From: Liolophura sinensis
Lineage: Eukaryota > Mollusca > Polyplacophora > Chitonida > Chitonidae
DNA length: 64,000 bases
Assembly (NCBI RefSeq): GCF_032854445.1
Contig: NC_088300.1
Location: 13,487,191 to 13,551,190 of the forward strand
Direction of reading: 5' to 3'
The notes below the pieces were generated by a model that made no database searches, was not told the origin of the DNA, and saw only the letters and a program-made list of their open reading frames with translations. A program made the position numbers and the translations under genes. Each line of letters starts with the position of its first letter. Positions within the stretch are counted from its first letter, which is position 1. Of this stretch, positions 13,079 to 26,290 are shown piece by piece.

Positions 13079-13792
13079 ATCTGGCTGTGGGTGGAGTACA
13101 CACTCCCACTGTGGCGATGCGGGTGCAGTACACAATCACACTGTAGCGATGAGGGTGGAGTACACACTCCCACTGTGGCGATGCGGGTGGAGTACACACT
13201 CCCACTGTGGCGATGCGGGTGGAGTACACACTCCCACTGTGGCGATGCGGGTGGAGTACACACTCCCACTGTGGCTATGAGGTTGGGGTACACATCCCCA
13301 CTGTGGCGATGCGGGTGGAGTACACATTCCCACTGTGGCCATGCGGGTGGAATACACACTCACACTGTGGCGATGCAGGTGGAGTACACATTCCCACTAT
13401 GGCGATGAGGGTGGGGTACACATCCCCACTGTGGCGATGCGGGTGGAGTGCACATTCCCACTGTGGCGATGCGGGTGGAGTACACACTCCCACTGTGGCG
13501 ATGCGGATGGAGTACACACTCCCACTGTGGCGATGCAGGTGGAGTACACACTCCCACTGTGGCGATGCAGGTGGAGTACACATTCTCACTGTGGCGATGC
13601 GGGTGGAGTACACATCCCCACTGTGGCGATGCGGCTGGAATACACACTCTCATTGTGGCAATGCAGGTGGAGTACACACTTCCTCTGTGGCGATGCGGGT
13701 GGAGCACACACTCCCACTGTGACGATGCAGGTGGAGTACACACTCTCAATGTAGCGATGCAGGTGGAGTACACACTCCCACTGTGGCGATGA
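13079..13792. repeat. 32-bp minisatellite, about 22 units
   Basis: The unit is gtggcgatgcgggtggagta followed by cacactcccact. From 13111 to 13751 the unit starts advance by exactly 640 bases, 20 units, with no net insertion or deletion. Because 32 is not a multiple of three, one peptide repeat spans three units, so all frames on both strands stay open. The frames at 13091-13819 are therefore not genes. Confidence 0.97.
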
Positions 13793-16674
13793 ACCACAAT
13801 CGTTCAATCGTTCACTCAACTGGCGTTCGGAGGGTTGTTGATTACCCTAAGGATTATTCATGGCAAACCTGACCTCTGTGTGAGAGTGAAAACTTCTTGC
13901 TACGGGATGGCATTAGACCAAAATTAAATTAATTAAACAATATAAATATATATTTCAGTATATCTCACATATTGATTTCGAAAATAATAACAGTTCATCT
14001 GATTGTTTTACCCTGCGACGGGTCATTCTGCATGTAAACCAATGTTTTGAATGAAGTTTACTTATCATTGAAATTTGCTTAACAGGTAAGTCACTCATCA
14101 GAATTTTGATCCCTCATGTCATACCTTCTCTCATGTATTTTTTTTCGGACCGTTTCCATGGATATCTGTGCATGGACGGATAGCTGGTTATTTTCTCGGG
14201 GAGAAGGGGAGGGGGGGGGGGGCTCACTTGCTCAGGCATCCAATGACTTGTCCTGTCTGTCGACTGACAAACCCCTTTACCAAGATCCTGCCAATACGCA
14301 CTGGTTCGTCTACGGCTTTACGTCAGGATGGTTGTCAGACGCCTGGTGATGTGCTGTTGTTTCAGACTCTTTGAGGCCTTCCTCTCTTGATGGATGCGTG
14401 TGTTACACTTCCATTTTTGTGATGTCACTGTTACATCTAACTGTTATTTACTTTATCATGCAATACTATACCAGCCGTGTGTATGCATCACTGCCATTTA
14501 CTGATTCGAAATGGTCGAGGGAACAGTCCATGTAGTTCCAGTCAGATCATTGAACTCAGCCAGTCTTCGGTGCTCCAAGTGCTGGAAAGTCAAGCGTAAA
14601 GGCAAGCGGACATATAATTGTGAATAAAATCTATTTTACCTTTCACTTCTCGGTTATTTTATTTCTGGAGTCGATTCCCTCGGAAGTGTACCGTATTTAC
14701 TTTGTAGATCGTATTTGTTTGCACTGTGTGAACTTTTCCCATCCTCATCACATGCTCAACATGCACTGTTGATTCCATACATAATATCATCATTATTGAA
14801 TTATTTCGACAGACATATTGTCAGTCATTGTTTTCGAAATCAATTTGTGCGATATACTGCGATGTTATAACAACGATGCATTTTTGTGATTACCATCATG
14901 TCATTAGCTGACCGATGTTTGTTTCCGGATACGGGGCTTAGTGTCGCAAAGCAACATCCCTTGGACATGATGTTCCAACATGGGTTAGTTACTGGCTCAT
15001 TTGGTTCACAAAAGAACAGTTGTTGTTCACTAATTTTCTATAACGCAGTCAAGTTTCATGCAAGATATTGAATCTTTAATAGATAAACCTTTCTGGATTC
15101 GTGTCACTCGTATAACAGGATGCTATGCTTTTGTCGTTATATACGTTTTTCTATTTAACTTACACCTATACACCTCACATAAATATCATTTTGATTTAGG
15201 CAGTTGTTTCTTTTTATTGCCATTCTCGAGAATGTTATCAAAGGATTCTAAAATTCGAGTATAACAAATTACAAACATTTGCAGCGAGATCGGTTCTATT
15301 ATGTTTGTAAAAAAAAAGAAAGAGACATGCAATAACTTATTCATGTCAATTATGAGATACGAGTCTATTATCTGTTAGGATAGTACGAGTTACCCAAAAG
15401 CTGATTTAACTGAGTCAGGTTTCACTCCTGCAGTTTGCCCCGTGCATTAATCACGGCTGTTCTACTCAGTGCTGAAAATGAGAAAAAGTGAGTGGCAATA
15501 CAATCTTCTTCCGGGAATGAGAAAGGAATATGGCTAATAAGATTTCCGGAGGAGTTATTAATATGACTCTTTGCAAAGTCACGTCTAATGGTTAGGATCG
15601 GCCAGTGTTCCAAGGTCACTTGAGGGTCAAGCTTCACAGAAACTCGGCAGGAACACGGGTTGTCGCTTCTATCGTTTACTTTCTCATTTTTTCCTTTGTG
15701 AATAGCAATGTATTTATTTACCCGCGGTATTTATATTACCTTATTGCTTGGAAGTGGGCAGCTTTTTAAAATATAATGTATGAAATATGATTCTAAGTTT
15801 TGGGCTTAGAAATTCAAAAACGTTTTCCCTAATATCAGTGATGCCTGTTTCTCTTCTTCGTGTAGCAAGTCTTTCTTTTACACGTGTTTCGTTTGGACTA
15901 GTACGGAAATGTACGGAATTCAGCAGAAAAGGCGGTACAGGGTGAGTTTTCAGAATATTTTCCAGGAAACGTTCAACTATTTTTGTTGATCTTCACAAAT
16001 TCTTTCTTACGGTCGACGAACAGAATACACATCCACATCTAATAGCATGTAAACACAACACCAGGAATTAAACACCTCGGGCAAAAAGAAACTCCAAAGC
16101 AATCGGTGTATATGAAATATTTTGAACAAAATTTCGTCTGTAACAGTGTGGTAAACCCGAAGTTCATACCAATCATTCCAAATGTCGCATCTCCGTACTT
16201 GTGTTTTAAGGCCGGACCCCGGATGTGTGGCGTGTTTCAGAGGCATGACAGTGGCCATTTCCACCGTTAGATCTGAGGCGGCGGCCTGCACAAGTCACAC
16301 CGCCTGCTTTCCCATGTCCTCTCCAGCTGAAGCGATACACGCTTATTGAGCACAGCACTTGATCGATCCCACCGCTGCCACCATTTACAAAAGATAATCC
16401 GTTGGCAGATCATTCCCAGTGATCACATTTAGCGGGGAATACGCGCAATTCAGCCTGACAAAATCAAATTGAAGAAGTCCATTTAGCGTTGGGTATAGAC
16501 GACAAAAGACAGGTGATTGTGGAGTAAGTTGTTTAGAGACTAGCGAGGGTCATGTCGTGTCTTTACAGCCATAAGCGCCTAGTTGATTTACAGCGCCGTA
16601 TGTTCAGATGGTGTTTGTACAGAAACGTATGGTGGTCATTGCCATTGACTCGCGTAGGCCTACAATGTCATGAC
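13793..16674. other. Unique sequence, no gene recognised apart from the poly-G run
   Basis: No repeat family or domain seen; the short frames overlap in several phases without motifs. Confidence 0.55.
14211..14222. repeat. Poly-G run (12 G) in a G-rich stretch
   Basis: The run follows ggggagaagggga at about 14198-14210, so the plus strand could form a G-quadruplex. Length is prone to sequencing error. Confidence 0.8.
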
Positions 16675-16945
16675 AGCTTCTTTCCACAATCACGTACCAC
16701 GCAATGACAGCATATCTCTCCACTATCGTACCACGTTTTGGCATCCTATTTCTGCATAAGCGTACCACATATTGGAAACCTATTACTGCACAAACATACC
16801 ACGTAAAGCAAGCCTATTTCTGCATTATCGTACCACGTTTTGTCACCCTAATTCTGCACTCCCTCAACACGTCCCCATAGTCTATTTCTGTAATCACGTA
16901 CCAAACTGACAGCCTATACTTTTAGGCTCTCACCTACCACGTATT
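16675..16945. repeat. Degenerate 34-bp tandem repeat, about 8 units
   Basis: Units resemble agcctatttctgcattatcg taccacgttttgtc, with the core cgtaccacgt returning roughly every 34 bp. Units differ by many substitutions and small indels, so the array is old. Confidence 0.75.
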
Positions 16946-18032
16946 GAAAGTCTCTTAATTTCGACTTTTTACTACTCATTTTCAAATCAAGTTTCTAACA
17001 ATATCGAGCTGGTAATTTACTTAATTTTGTTATAGACTGAAGACTTGAGAACGAAATCGAAATCAAATCGAAAATGATACTTTTCATGATATATAAAATG
17101 TAATACTGAGTTAATCTTTACATAAGGATCTCAAAATCACATTTTGATACTTTTTCTTAAAGGAGAAGAAAACTTTTTAAAATGACACTATACGCTGAAA
17201 AGAGCGCATTTTTTATATATGGTGGTGCCTGCTGCATAATTTTGCGATTTTTCCTCGCCATACACGTAATGCCTGAAAGCGGCAAAGCTGACATAAAGCG
17301 CTCCATCGAGTCCTCCATCTTTAACGCCCTGTAATTTATGCTGGGGGTGTGTTGCCTTTCAGCCAATGAGAGTCGTTAAAACTGCCGGCTTGGTCGTGTA
17401 AACTCGGAACCTACGTCCAGCATTCCTGTTTCCTGATCGTCAAGCGGAAAACGAACTGTACTGTTCGCTACCTTCTGGGAAGAAGAGCTCTACCCGAAAT
17501 GTACGAACTGCATTTCGACGGTTTCCGACGGCAATTCTCCTCCTAACACAGAAGACTTCAGGACTAGTTCTTAGGCAAAATGGAGTCGTCCACAGCGGAT
17601 CTTGGCGCTGACTTTATTTATAATTTATCAACTTTATGTACATGTTAGAATATTTTATGAGATGCACCCGCGAGGAAATGCATACTCTTTTTAATTGTAT
17701 TGGTTTGATATTTAAATTTTCTTCTTCTTTAGTCTTCGATCAAGGCCAGCCCGTTGTGCCATACTGGTCATTTCATTCACCATGATATTTTTCATTTAAG
17801 CTTTCATTTATACTTATCCCCTATAAGCTCATTTTCTCATCGCAGATTATGCAAGTTTAAATTATTACTTCATTAGGTATAAAATTCTGTGATTATATAT
17901 AGGCTACTGTTAAACAAAGTATGAGATACTCTGTACAATTCATTCACAATTACATATATACATGTACGAATTAACATCCAACACCTTTTTTTTTAGATAA
18001 ATAGTTTACCAATAACACCGAGATATATGATG
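16946..18032. other. Unique sequence, nothing recognised
   Basis: AT-rich with one less AT-rich stretch at about 17270-17570. No coding signature. Confidence 0.55.
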
Positions 18033-18278
18033 GATGAATGAAGGAATGATTATGGCTTAGCGCCACATCGGCAATGTTTCAGTCATATCGTGGCGAGTCA
18101 TACCATGAAGAAAATGATATACTGACATGTTTCAGCCGTGAATTATATAACCTGTCACTAACATGTAAACTGGCTACCAAATCTGAGTGTAGAATTCCCC
18201 TTGCACCAAACCAGAGTTATACGTGCTTGTCATGTAAAACGTACGACGTTAAACCCCAAGCACTCACTCACTCACTCA
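18033..18278 (+). repeat. SINE-like element with cactcactcactca tail
   Basis: Begins gatgaatgaaggaatgatta tggcttagcgccacatcggc and ends cgtacgacgttaaaccccaa gcactcactcactcactca. The terminal about 40 bp match the tail of the tRNA-derived SINE at 58643-58989, but the 5' part differs. The two families therefore share a 3' end, as expected if the same LINE machinery mobilised both (inference). Confidence 0.7.
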
Positions 18279-19689
18279 TGCAAAACGCCTAGACGGTATA
18301 ACTGTGTTTCAACAATCATCATGGCGCGCTGTGAATACTTTATTTCCAAAGTATCAACATGAACTGGAAATATCATGTACTTTTTCCAACAAAATATATC
18401 AAGTTAACTCGTCATTTGCTTGGTCTAGATCTGTATGGACTTCAAGATGCACTCAACTTACAGTATTGATATTTTACACACGGTAATGTGTACATGTTGC
18501 CCATGTCGAAATATTGTGTGCTAAATTTAAAATTGGACGCATTCTGGGCTATCTTCTGCATGTGGCACAATTCCTTTTCTTGTCAACAACAACAGGACAC
18601 ACTGTACCTAATCCTTCCCATCACTCTCTACCCGGCCAATATGGATCTAGTCTCCATACCTGTAAGATGTAGAAATCTGCAATAACACGGCGTATTGTAT
18701 TATCCTAAAGTAAAGTATAATGATTATTACTTGCCAGAGGAAGCCACATGCGCCTGTCTACACAGCACCTGTGGTCATTATACGTGATGTAAACAGTCCT
18801 GATTGCTATCATTCCTGTCAACATGCCAATAATGCTGATTTGGTCTGATGACCGGCCACTGTTTGTTTTCGTGTAGCGCATGGGACTTGGGTAGCGCGTT
18901 ATGCAATGGTTTGTTATCCCCCGGAACTAACACTGCTCTCCCTTTGTGGCTAGCCCCACCCACTTCATTACATCAATTTACAAAGTAATCAATCGCTACG
19001 TGAGCAATTTTGGGTAAACGTGGAAGTCAAAGCACCATCTTTATTCCATAGAGTGGTTACTTAGTGGTTATGTCTCTTTATAATGTAAACTGTATCTATA
19101 TAATTCGATAATGACTTCATTTTATACAGCTGAGGTAATGCCTCTGAATTACTCGCTTTGTTCCTGTTTTTTTCGAATGTATTATAACGACTGCTTTTCT
19201 TCGTGTAATATCATTTATACAGCCCTGCCGTCGATTTCAGCACGTCATGTCAGTCAAGATATACAACCGATTCAGCCACTGAAGAAGTCTCGAAGGAAAA
19301 GACATCAAAACTCTCAAAGAAAAAGTTTCGTTTTTCACGCTTTTCGTTTGAAAGCCAAAGCAATTTTGACAAAATTATTTTCTTACTTTTCTGGCTTATA
19401 TAATGTTTTCATTTAAATATACCATGTGCATAAAATTTCATGAAATTTCGGATTAAAGGAATACAGATTAAATGTGCCACACATAAAAATGCCAATTCGT
19501 GATGGATCATTATCGTTATTTAAATTTGTCTACAAGAAACATAGTACATTTCCCAGATGTTTCGTTGTTAACAAGCACCATATGAGTATCAATACAGTCA
19601 GCACATTTTAGCTATGTACAAAATATAAATGCCTTCAATAAGGAACTGCAAAAGGAATTTAACTGAACTTTAAAAAATGTTATTTCGCC
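18279..19689. other. Unique sequence, nothing recognised
   Basis: Short frames, for example 19111-19416, show no domain. Confidence 0.55.
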
Positions 19690-19860
19690 GGCCTTGACAT
19701 ATGGGGCGCCGACATGTCATCTGGGGGTGCAGACATGCCATGCATCTGGGGGAGCCAACACATTATATCTCGATGTCCACATATTATTTCGGGGTTTCCG
19801 ATTTTATATCTCGAGGCCTGGACCCCGACGTATCTCGGGTCCCCGATATAATTAATTCAT
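19690..19860. repeat. Degenerate tandem repeat (gccccgacatattatctcgg type)
   Basis: Repeated variants gccgacatgtcatctggggg, gtccacatattatttcgggg and ccccgacgtatctcgggtcc, spacing about 22-34 bp. Strongly diverged. Confidence 0.6.
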
Positions 19861-22800
19861 CCATGGCGGACAGTTCATGTATAGCTATTTGCATTCGATC
19901 ACCAATAGCTAGTATATAGCTAATACTAGTATATGGCAAGCAAAGAATTCATTCATTCCCTTATTGACCTATTTTGAAATCGACAATATAATACACGTGA
20001 TATCATTGGATTTTCTAAAGGAAAAAGAAGACAGTCCTGTACACTAATATTATCAAATTCATCCAGTTATCTGCGGAACTGCCAGGTTGTGGGATTTTAG
20101 AAATTTTGTTCTGTTTACAAAACGATTGATTTACCCCGTGGATAATGCCATGTCATGATCTTCATTTGCAAATATAACATTGATATCGCCTGAAGTGAGA
20201 CCGGCTTCAACCGAGCCCAGAACAAGGGTAAGACTGTCGCTTTTGTTTGTCATATAACCATTGACGATTTGATCCAAATGACGTATACTACACGTATACA
20301 GTTTGTGACTGGTCAATTAAATCAGAGTCCTGAGTCATAGCCCTGCTATATTATCCCCCTTCCATAATATATTTACATGTCTCTTTTAAGGACCCGGACT
20401 CTAGTATGGCAATGCAGCTAATAACAGTCAAATTAAGTCAGGAGATAACATATGGTATTATCTTTACTAATTCCTATATAGTATAATACGGTATATGCAA
20501 ATTTCTTTAGATTGTATATATAATCTAATGATGACCTGGTTTCAACAAAACGTTTCTTCCCAGGTAATTACAAATTCGTTCAGAGGAGCATATATGTTTA
20601 GCGTTGGTTATGCGAGTGCCTCCAGGTTATTGGGCCATTCAAATTCTTATTTAAGTGTTTTTTTAGCTTTTGACGTCTGTATTTAGAATGTAAGTTGAAC
20701 TTTGAAAGTTCTTTCGGAATATAGCATGAGCTTTATTTTTGTTTTCAGAACACAGATTAATCTGTGCAAATTCTCTAAGATTACAACATGGGTTTGCAGA
20801 TTCCTTCAGAAAATACTGTAATCTATAGTCTTACAACAATATTATGTGATTGATGCAAATTCCTTCAGCAGATTCCACGGTGAAAGCGTGAAAACTTAAA
20901 TGGTGTAGAAGAATGGCCTATCAGTAGCAAAATAAAATTAAAAAGAAACGCCTACGGTTTATGGACTTTCTCGCATTTTATATATGTAATAATATACATT
21001 ATCATAATGTACTTAAGTGCATAGTCGTTAGAAATTTCACCTCTTTATAAAAAGAAACAACTTTCATTAAGAAGTAAATATTTCAAACAATGAAAATCAA
21101 AGCCGAATCAATGCAAAGGAGTAAATACCGGGATTAGAAATTTCCTGTTTTCATTCTGGTCCTTTATTTGGGAAACTTTCAGGTTGCTTTGGTATGCCAG
21201 TGTTTATTAGCACATACTAAACAATAAACATAACCATTATGCACCGACTAATGCCGCTGGAAGGAAATATGTGAATCACAGATGGTGTCATAGATAAGAA
21301 TTATATTTTACAAAAGCGAGTAGCACAGATTACCACCTTAGCACATACCTGTGTCACTATAAGGACTGGTTTCTGGTCACTAACTCTGTTGAGGCTACAC
21401 ATGTTGTCCCGTGTGATGATAGTACACACTGCCACCATAAGGATGGGGTATGAGGTAATGGGTCTAGGCACCCTATGGTGTAAAGTAGTGGGCGTCGCCA
21501 TTAACAGGTAAGCCAATCAAGGAAACGCCTAACATACCCGGCATTGCAACCTCTGTTAATTCATCGCTTAATTAGGACAGGTCATTTTTGAAGTGCTCAA
21601 TGTAACTATCCAAAGGTCAATGAATTAATCCCATTTGTTAGGTTTTGTACCTTATTGTACTGGTAGTCTTAACGGACATAATCTGCTAAAGTGTATTCAC
21701 TCTCACTGAAGCATTTGCCTGATGTGGATTGAACTCAGCAGATAATAACATGCTGCGGATATTCCCTTGCTGACGGTGGCCTGGGGTTAATATAGTGTTA
21801 CTCTGTACACCTACTCTAGGTCTTTCACAAATCCTTTGTATAGCGGGCTATTAAGAGTTCCCGTATCGCGGTCAGTGTGAGGGTGGTGCCCGGGAGGGGG
21901 TCGGGCCGATAGTTGGCTAAGAGGGGATACTCAGTGACAGATCGAGACGGTCTGCTGTATAGTCCACCGGCTTCCTCACATTCACCCGACAATAAGCGAT
22001 AATGTTATAATTGTGGTCTAGCGAGGGGTCTCTTCTGTCCTTGCCAGACACCACAAAAAACTACTCCTCCTCGACTGACAGTGAGATCCAACATAATTTG
22101 AAATCATTATGAAGCTTCTTCTTTCGTGCGTCTCAAGGCGTTGACACAAATTACCCTCTGGCGCTATGTAAGGTGTGACAGTGCAAGAGGGTGCGCATAG
22201 CTTTACACAGCCAGACTACAATGTCTGCTTGCTTACACTGAGTTTTCTATAGGCAAACACTGATGACACTTATAGCTGAGTAGAAAAAAGTAACAGAGCC
22301 CCTCGGACCAAAGTGGTGTCAGAAGTGGGATGTGAAAACCAACCCCGGTGCTTTCTTTGCCGCTCGCTTGGGGTCTTTGAATGAACCAGATGACAGGAGC
22401 GATTCTAATAATGACTTGATGGAGACGATAACATTATTACAAAGACGGGGAATAATTAACCGGAAAGCTAGTACTGGAATACACGCACCTTGTCATGAGA
22501 AAAAGAGAATGAAAACGGTGTGGTCAAGAAGAGGACTCACAATATAGGATGTCAAGAATAAGATCATGTTACCCGACTGTGCGCCTCTGAGCTCAATGGA
22601 CAGATCCAGGGCTATTTAGCGATCTGTTTTAATGTAGTGGCAGTTTGTTCATTTGTAAATCTCTAGCTTTCAACCACTGAAGACTAAATCAGCGATGCCT
22701 ATGGCCTGGTTAGTATCGGGTGTTCCACGACCTCCATGACATTTGACAAACAAGAATAATGTATTTTCATTTTGTAAGTTGGGCACATCAGAAATCAAGT

Positions 22801-23164
22801 AATATATTACAAATCTGAATAATTTAATTGATTATATTATACTGCTTGCGTGAAAAAAAAAACAAGTAAGAAAATAGCGCTTGCTTGTTTCTTTATTAAG
22901 AACTTCGGACATAGCAGATATGCCAGTAAGGAATAAGAGATAGTCCTGAATTGGATTTTAGCAAAGTATATATGTAAAAGAAATTTCGTTTGTGGTTACT
23001 TCAGCGTTATGACGTAAATATTATATTTAGGCTGTTGTATCTGAGTCATGGGCGCTGTTCTGATAAAAAGACCTGTGTGAGATATTTATACTGTAGTAAT
23101 TAATTTTATTCATATTTAAAGCCATAATCGCACTATCGAAACATGGGCCAATAAATTGTGTGAA
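19861..23164. other. Unique sequence with one higher-GC block
   Basis: About 21770-22330 is GC-richer and unique, a possible regulatory block by composition only. The rest is AT-rich without features. Confidence 0.45.
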
Positions 23165-23312
23165 GCGATGGCACTATTGTACGAGCCATTGCATGATGGC
23201 ATGAAGCGAGAATTCGATGGTTCGAAGTAGCGGTAGCGCGATGATACAAAACGGTGGTGCGACGGCACGAAGCAATGTGACGATGGCAGGAAGCAATGGC
23301 ACGATGACCATA
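23165..23312. repeat. Degenerate about 20-bp tandem repeat (gaagcaatggcacgatggca)
   Basis: Variants of gaagcgatggcac, gaagcaatgtgacgatggca and ggaagcaatggcacgatgac recur with about 20-22 bp spacing. The minus-strand frame at 23116-23373 (repeats of HCF/HRF-P-S) is a by-product. Confidence 0.65.
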
Positions 23313-24437
23313 CAGATTCGTGTGGACAACAATGAAATACGTAAATGAATAATACCAGGCTTTTCATATGCATACGTGCGATGTGAATTAGCGGTATTTA
23401 GTGTATAACGAGTGATATATAATTATTTTATATATATAGGAGTCTTCCATAGAGGTTGAACTGAGACGATTGCAATTTTCGCAAAACATGATGCCAAAAA
23501 TCTTCTTGTGTTACTGTTTATGAATATTTTCTTTGTGAAAATGAATTCATTAATTATTTTTAATATAAATTTTTGGAATTGTCCAAGATATGTAGCGTTA
23601 TACGGAAAATGTATAGGTCGCTTTTCTCTCTATGTTTTAGAATCCCGTGGCGTTCTTAGTGGTGCCTGTCATTCACGTGACGTCGATGATTTTCAGGTGG
23701 ATAAACAGGATCCTCTTTGACGTCACAACGTTCCAAAATCTAAGGGGAATAAGCCAACATGTTTTGAACAAATTTAGACTGTTCAGATGTGTGCGGTTTC
23801 TATCTGGTCACACATACGCTACAAATGACAAAAAACAATCACCACCATAGTTACTTTGATACCTTTAGTAATGATATGATAACTCAGTCCGGGATTAATA
23901 GATCACGCACTCTCAAGCTGTTGCGAATGCCACATAAAAGGCATAAACTCAGTCCATGTCTCAATATGACAGTGGTACAACATACACGTGAATATATATA
24001 TAGTTGTATCTTATCGGGTATACGTATATACAGCAAACACTGCATATTTCATACTGTCTTCTAAATGACATTGAAGGAACAACTCTAAATCACTTTGGAT
24101 GAATGAAGTATACACCAACAAATCAACAAAATCGGTTATATGCACTGAAGGAACTTGTAAAACGACACGACGTAGTCTATAATTCGTGTGAGAATACTGC
24201 ACATTAATGTCTCAGAATCTGTCCTTCAAAGGTTTAACTAATTGGGTAATTTTGTTTCTTAATATATAGCCAGAAGGGTTGTCATTTTATATCGCTACAT
24301 GATGTAATCCTCAATAAAAACTGCAACAGGCAGTGAAAATAATTGATCCCCAAGTGTCCCCATACGAATGCTTTTTCAACAGCCGTTTATTCTTGCTTTT
24401 GAGGGTGGGCAGGTATCTGAAAACAGTTATAAGCACA

Positions 24438-24487
24438 TAGCCGTGAAATAATTTTAATTATATATATATATATATATTAGGAAAGAG

Positions 24488-24569
<82 letters not shown>

Positions 24570-24603
24570 GGGAAGAGAATAATTAAAGACTAATTCACGG
24601 CTA
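24438..24603. mobile_element. Short inverted-repeat element enclosing a (TA)n microsatellite
   Basis: tagccgtgaa (24438-24447) and ttcacggcta (24594-24603) are perfect inverted copies; the next bases inward (ttttaattat and aattaaagac) pair partly. If the outermost TA is a duplicated target, this would be a Tc1/mariner-type MITE. Inside are (TA)n blocks at about 24459-24477 and 24490-24567, each followed by ggaaagagaa or gggaagagaa. Chance similarity in AT-rich DNA is possible. Confidence 0.4.
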
Positions 24604-25254
24604 ATACAATTTAAATCGTTATGCATAATGATTTCAAGTTATGTACAGAAAACAACTACATTCTATATCATTCCTTAGTACTCAGCTCTCAGTATAGCAC
24701 TGTAAGGCACAGTATAAATGATAGGATATTTAGCTACAATCCGCTATACTCGTCACCAGATGTTGCCGTGTCATTCTAAACAAACTTCACATTGAACAAT
24801 GGAAGGTTACATTGATATTCACGTGAAAGGAGAAAATCCGAAATTGGACTTGGTACCCCGTTGTTTGTCTAATTGGATATCCACTCGAAGGCGCCCGCAA
24901 TTGCTTGTACCTTGTAACATGTTCGTGGTTTATATTGGCCCCAAACCACTGTACTTTGTGTCAGCTGTGGGCTATTTATTAGGTAATAGGAAAGTGACAC
25001 TTGAATAGATGGCCATGATAATATTTTCTATCAATACAGATATATATAATATGCGACTATATATCAACAGCCCAGGTCAATATGTCAGTTAGATAAACAT
25101 ATGTGAAATCGTTTATACTTACAGCTTCAAGAGAAGGCCATTGACTAATATTCAGGACTTTAACCCAATTACCTCAAGCAGCACAACTTATTTTTTTCTA
25201 ACTTTCCCTAATATACGGTATTTCAAGCGGTTTGAGGTCCCAGGTGAATTAGTG

Positions 25255-25457
25255 TCTTTTAGACCACCAGCCGTACAGCTCTTGACCAATGAGGTTGTGT
25301 GTTCGAATCCAACTCTCGCTGATTTAGGCTGCAGCCAGAAAGATTGTCAAATGCCTGCCAAGGTACGGACGTTTCATCTGGGCTCTATGCGTTCTTCTTT
25401 GTCCATAAACCTGTCCGTCGTCATGGAAATGAAATATTTTGCACTGCATGTACATTA
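25255..25457 (+). repeat. tRNA-derived SINE, third family
   Basis: Box B-like tgttcgaatcc (25300-25310) sits in gaggttgtgtgttcgaatcc, the T-arm region of a tRNA, preceded by ccagccgtacagctcttgac. Then come aactctcgctgatttaggct, gattgtcaaatgcctgccaa, cataaacctgtccgtcgtca and tgaaatattttgc. Box A is not clear. The open frame at 25141-25458 crosses it and is not a gene. Confidence 0.65.
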
Positions 25458-26040
25458 AAAGAAATGAACGTAGCTTTTCCAGCCCAGTTGGGACTGGGCT
25501 ACAAGCTGAATTAACACTTGTTCTCTTTTAAAGGCAATACAAAAGCAACCACGGACAAAAGCAATTACTTACATTGTGGGAATACTTATTTTAACGGATG
25601 GTTGAAATCTTTTAAGAAATTGGAAACTTCCTGGAGGACATTATTATGGTGCTTCGTGGTTTAGGGTTTGAAGCCATACTGGAACCAAAATTGACAACAT
25701 TTGTACTTTTCACTATGCCACCTTGTAAATGTGTGTTATACGCTGAAGGAAACTGGTCTTTCATCAAACATTGTGAATGAGACCAAATATCACGTGTTTA
25801 TTTTTGTGATTGCTTTCTCCAGTGAGGTAGCATTTCCCACAAGGAGCCATCTTGTGAGATGGCCTAAATACTGTCTAATGTGGCCTTAAAACCAAAGCAA
25901 CGAAAAAATTAGACGTTAACGACAAAGAACACACTAAAATAAAGTAGATGTCCAATGAAAGACCACTAAACACTGTGCAGGAAAATAGTTTGATTCCTTT
26001 TTTTTTTTTTACGGTTTGTCTAAGCGTCTAAAATGCATAT

Positions 26041-26290
26041 AAAACATCGGATTCTACTGTGGTCTTGAAATAGTTGGTTTCAAGTTACATTTATTGAATG
26101 CATTGATAGACCTAAATGAAGACGCATTTTGATTGATGAAATACAGCAGTCTATGTGTGTCAGGTGGCAAAAACTGAACTGGCATCACTGGATTCAATGT
26201 AGTCAGAAAAGGCCACAGTAGAATCCAAATTTTAAATGTATTTCAGCTTGTTGAAAAATATTCTCTAAAAATGGTATTTTATCTGACATG
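26041..26290. mobile_element. Inverted-repeat (MITE-like) element, copy 2
   Basis: Inner inverted repeats ggattctactgtggtc (26049-26064) and ggccacagtagaatcc (26211-26226) pair with 15 of 16 matches. The order of blocks between and beyond them matches 7207-7465. No coding capacity and no unambiguous target-site duplication. Confidence 0.55.

Noticed and set aside
13079-13792. CRISPR array
   Set aside because: Units are contiguous without unique spacers, and the genome is animal.
13091-13819. Several overlapping open frames up to 171 residues on both strands with Cys/Trp/His-rich repeats
   Set aside because: They are translations of the 32-bp minisatellite, which stays open in all frames; no start context, splice signals or non-repeat flanks.
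25141-25458. 105-residue plus-strand frame
   Set aside because: Most of it lies in a tRNA-derived SINE with a box B-like motif.
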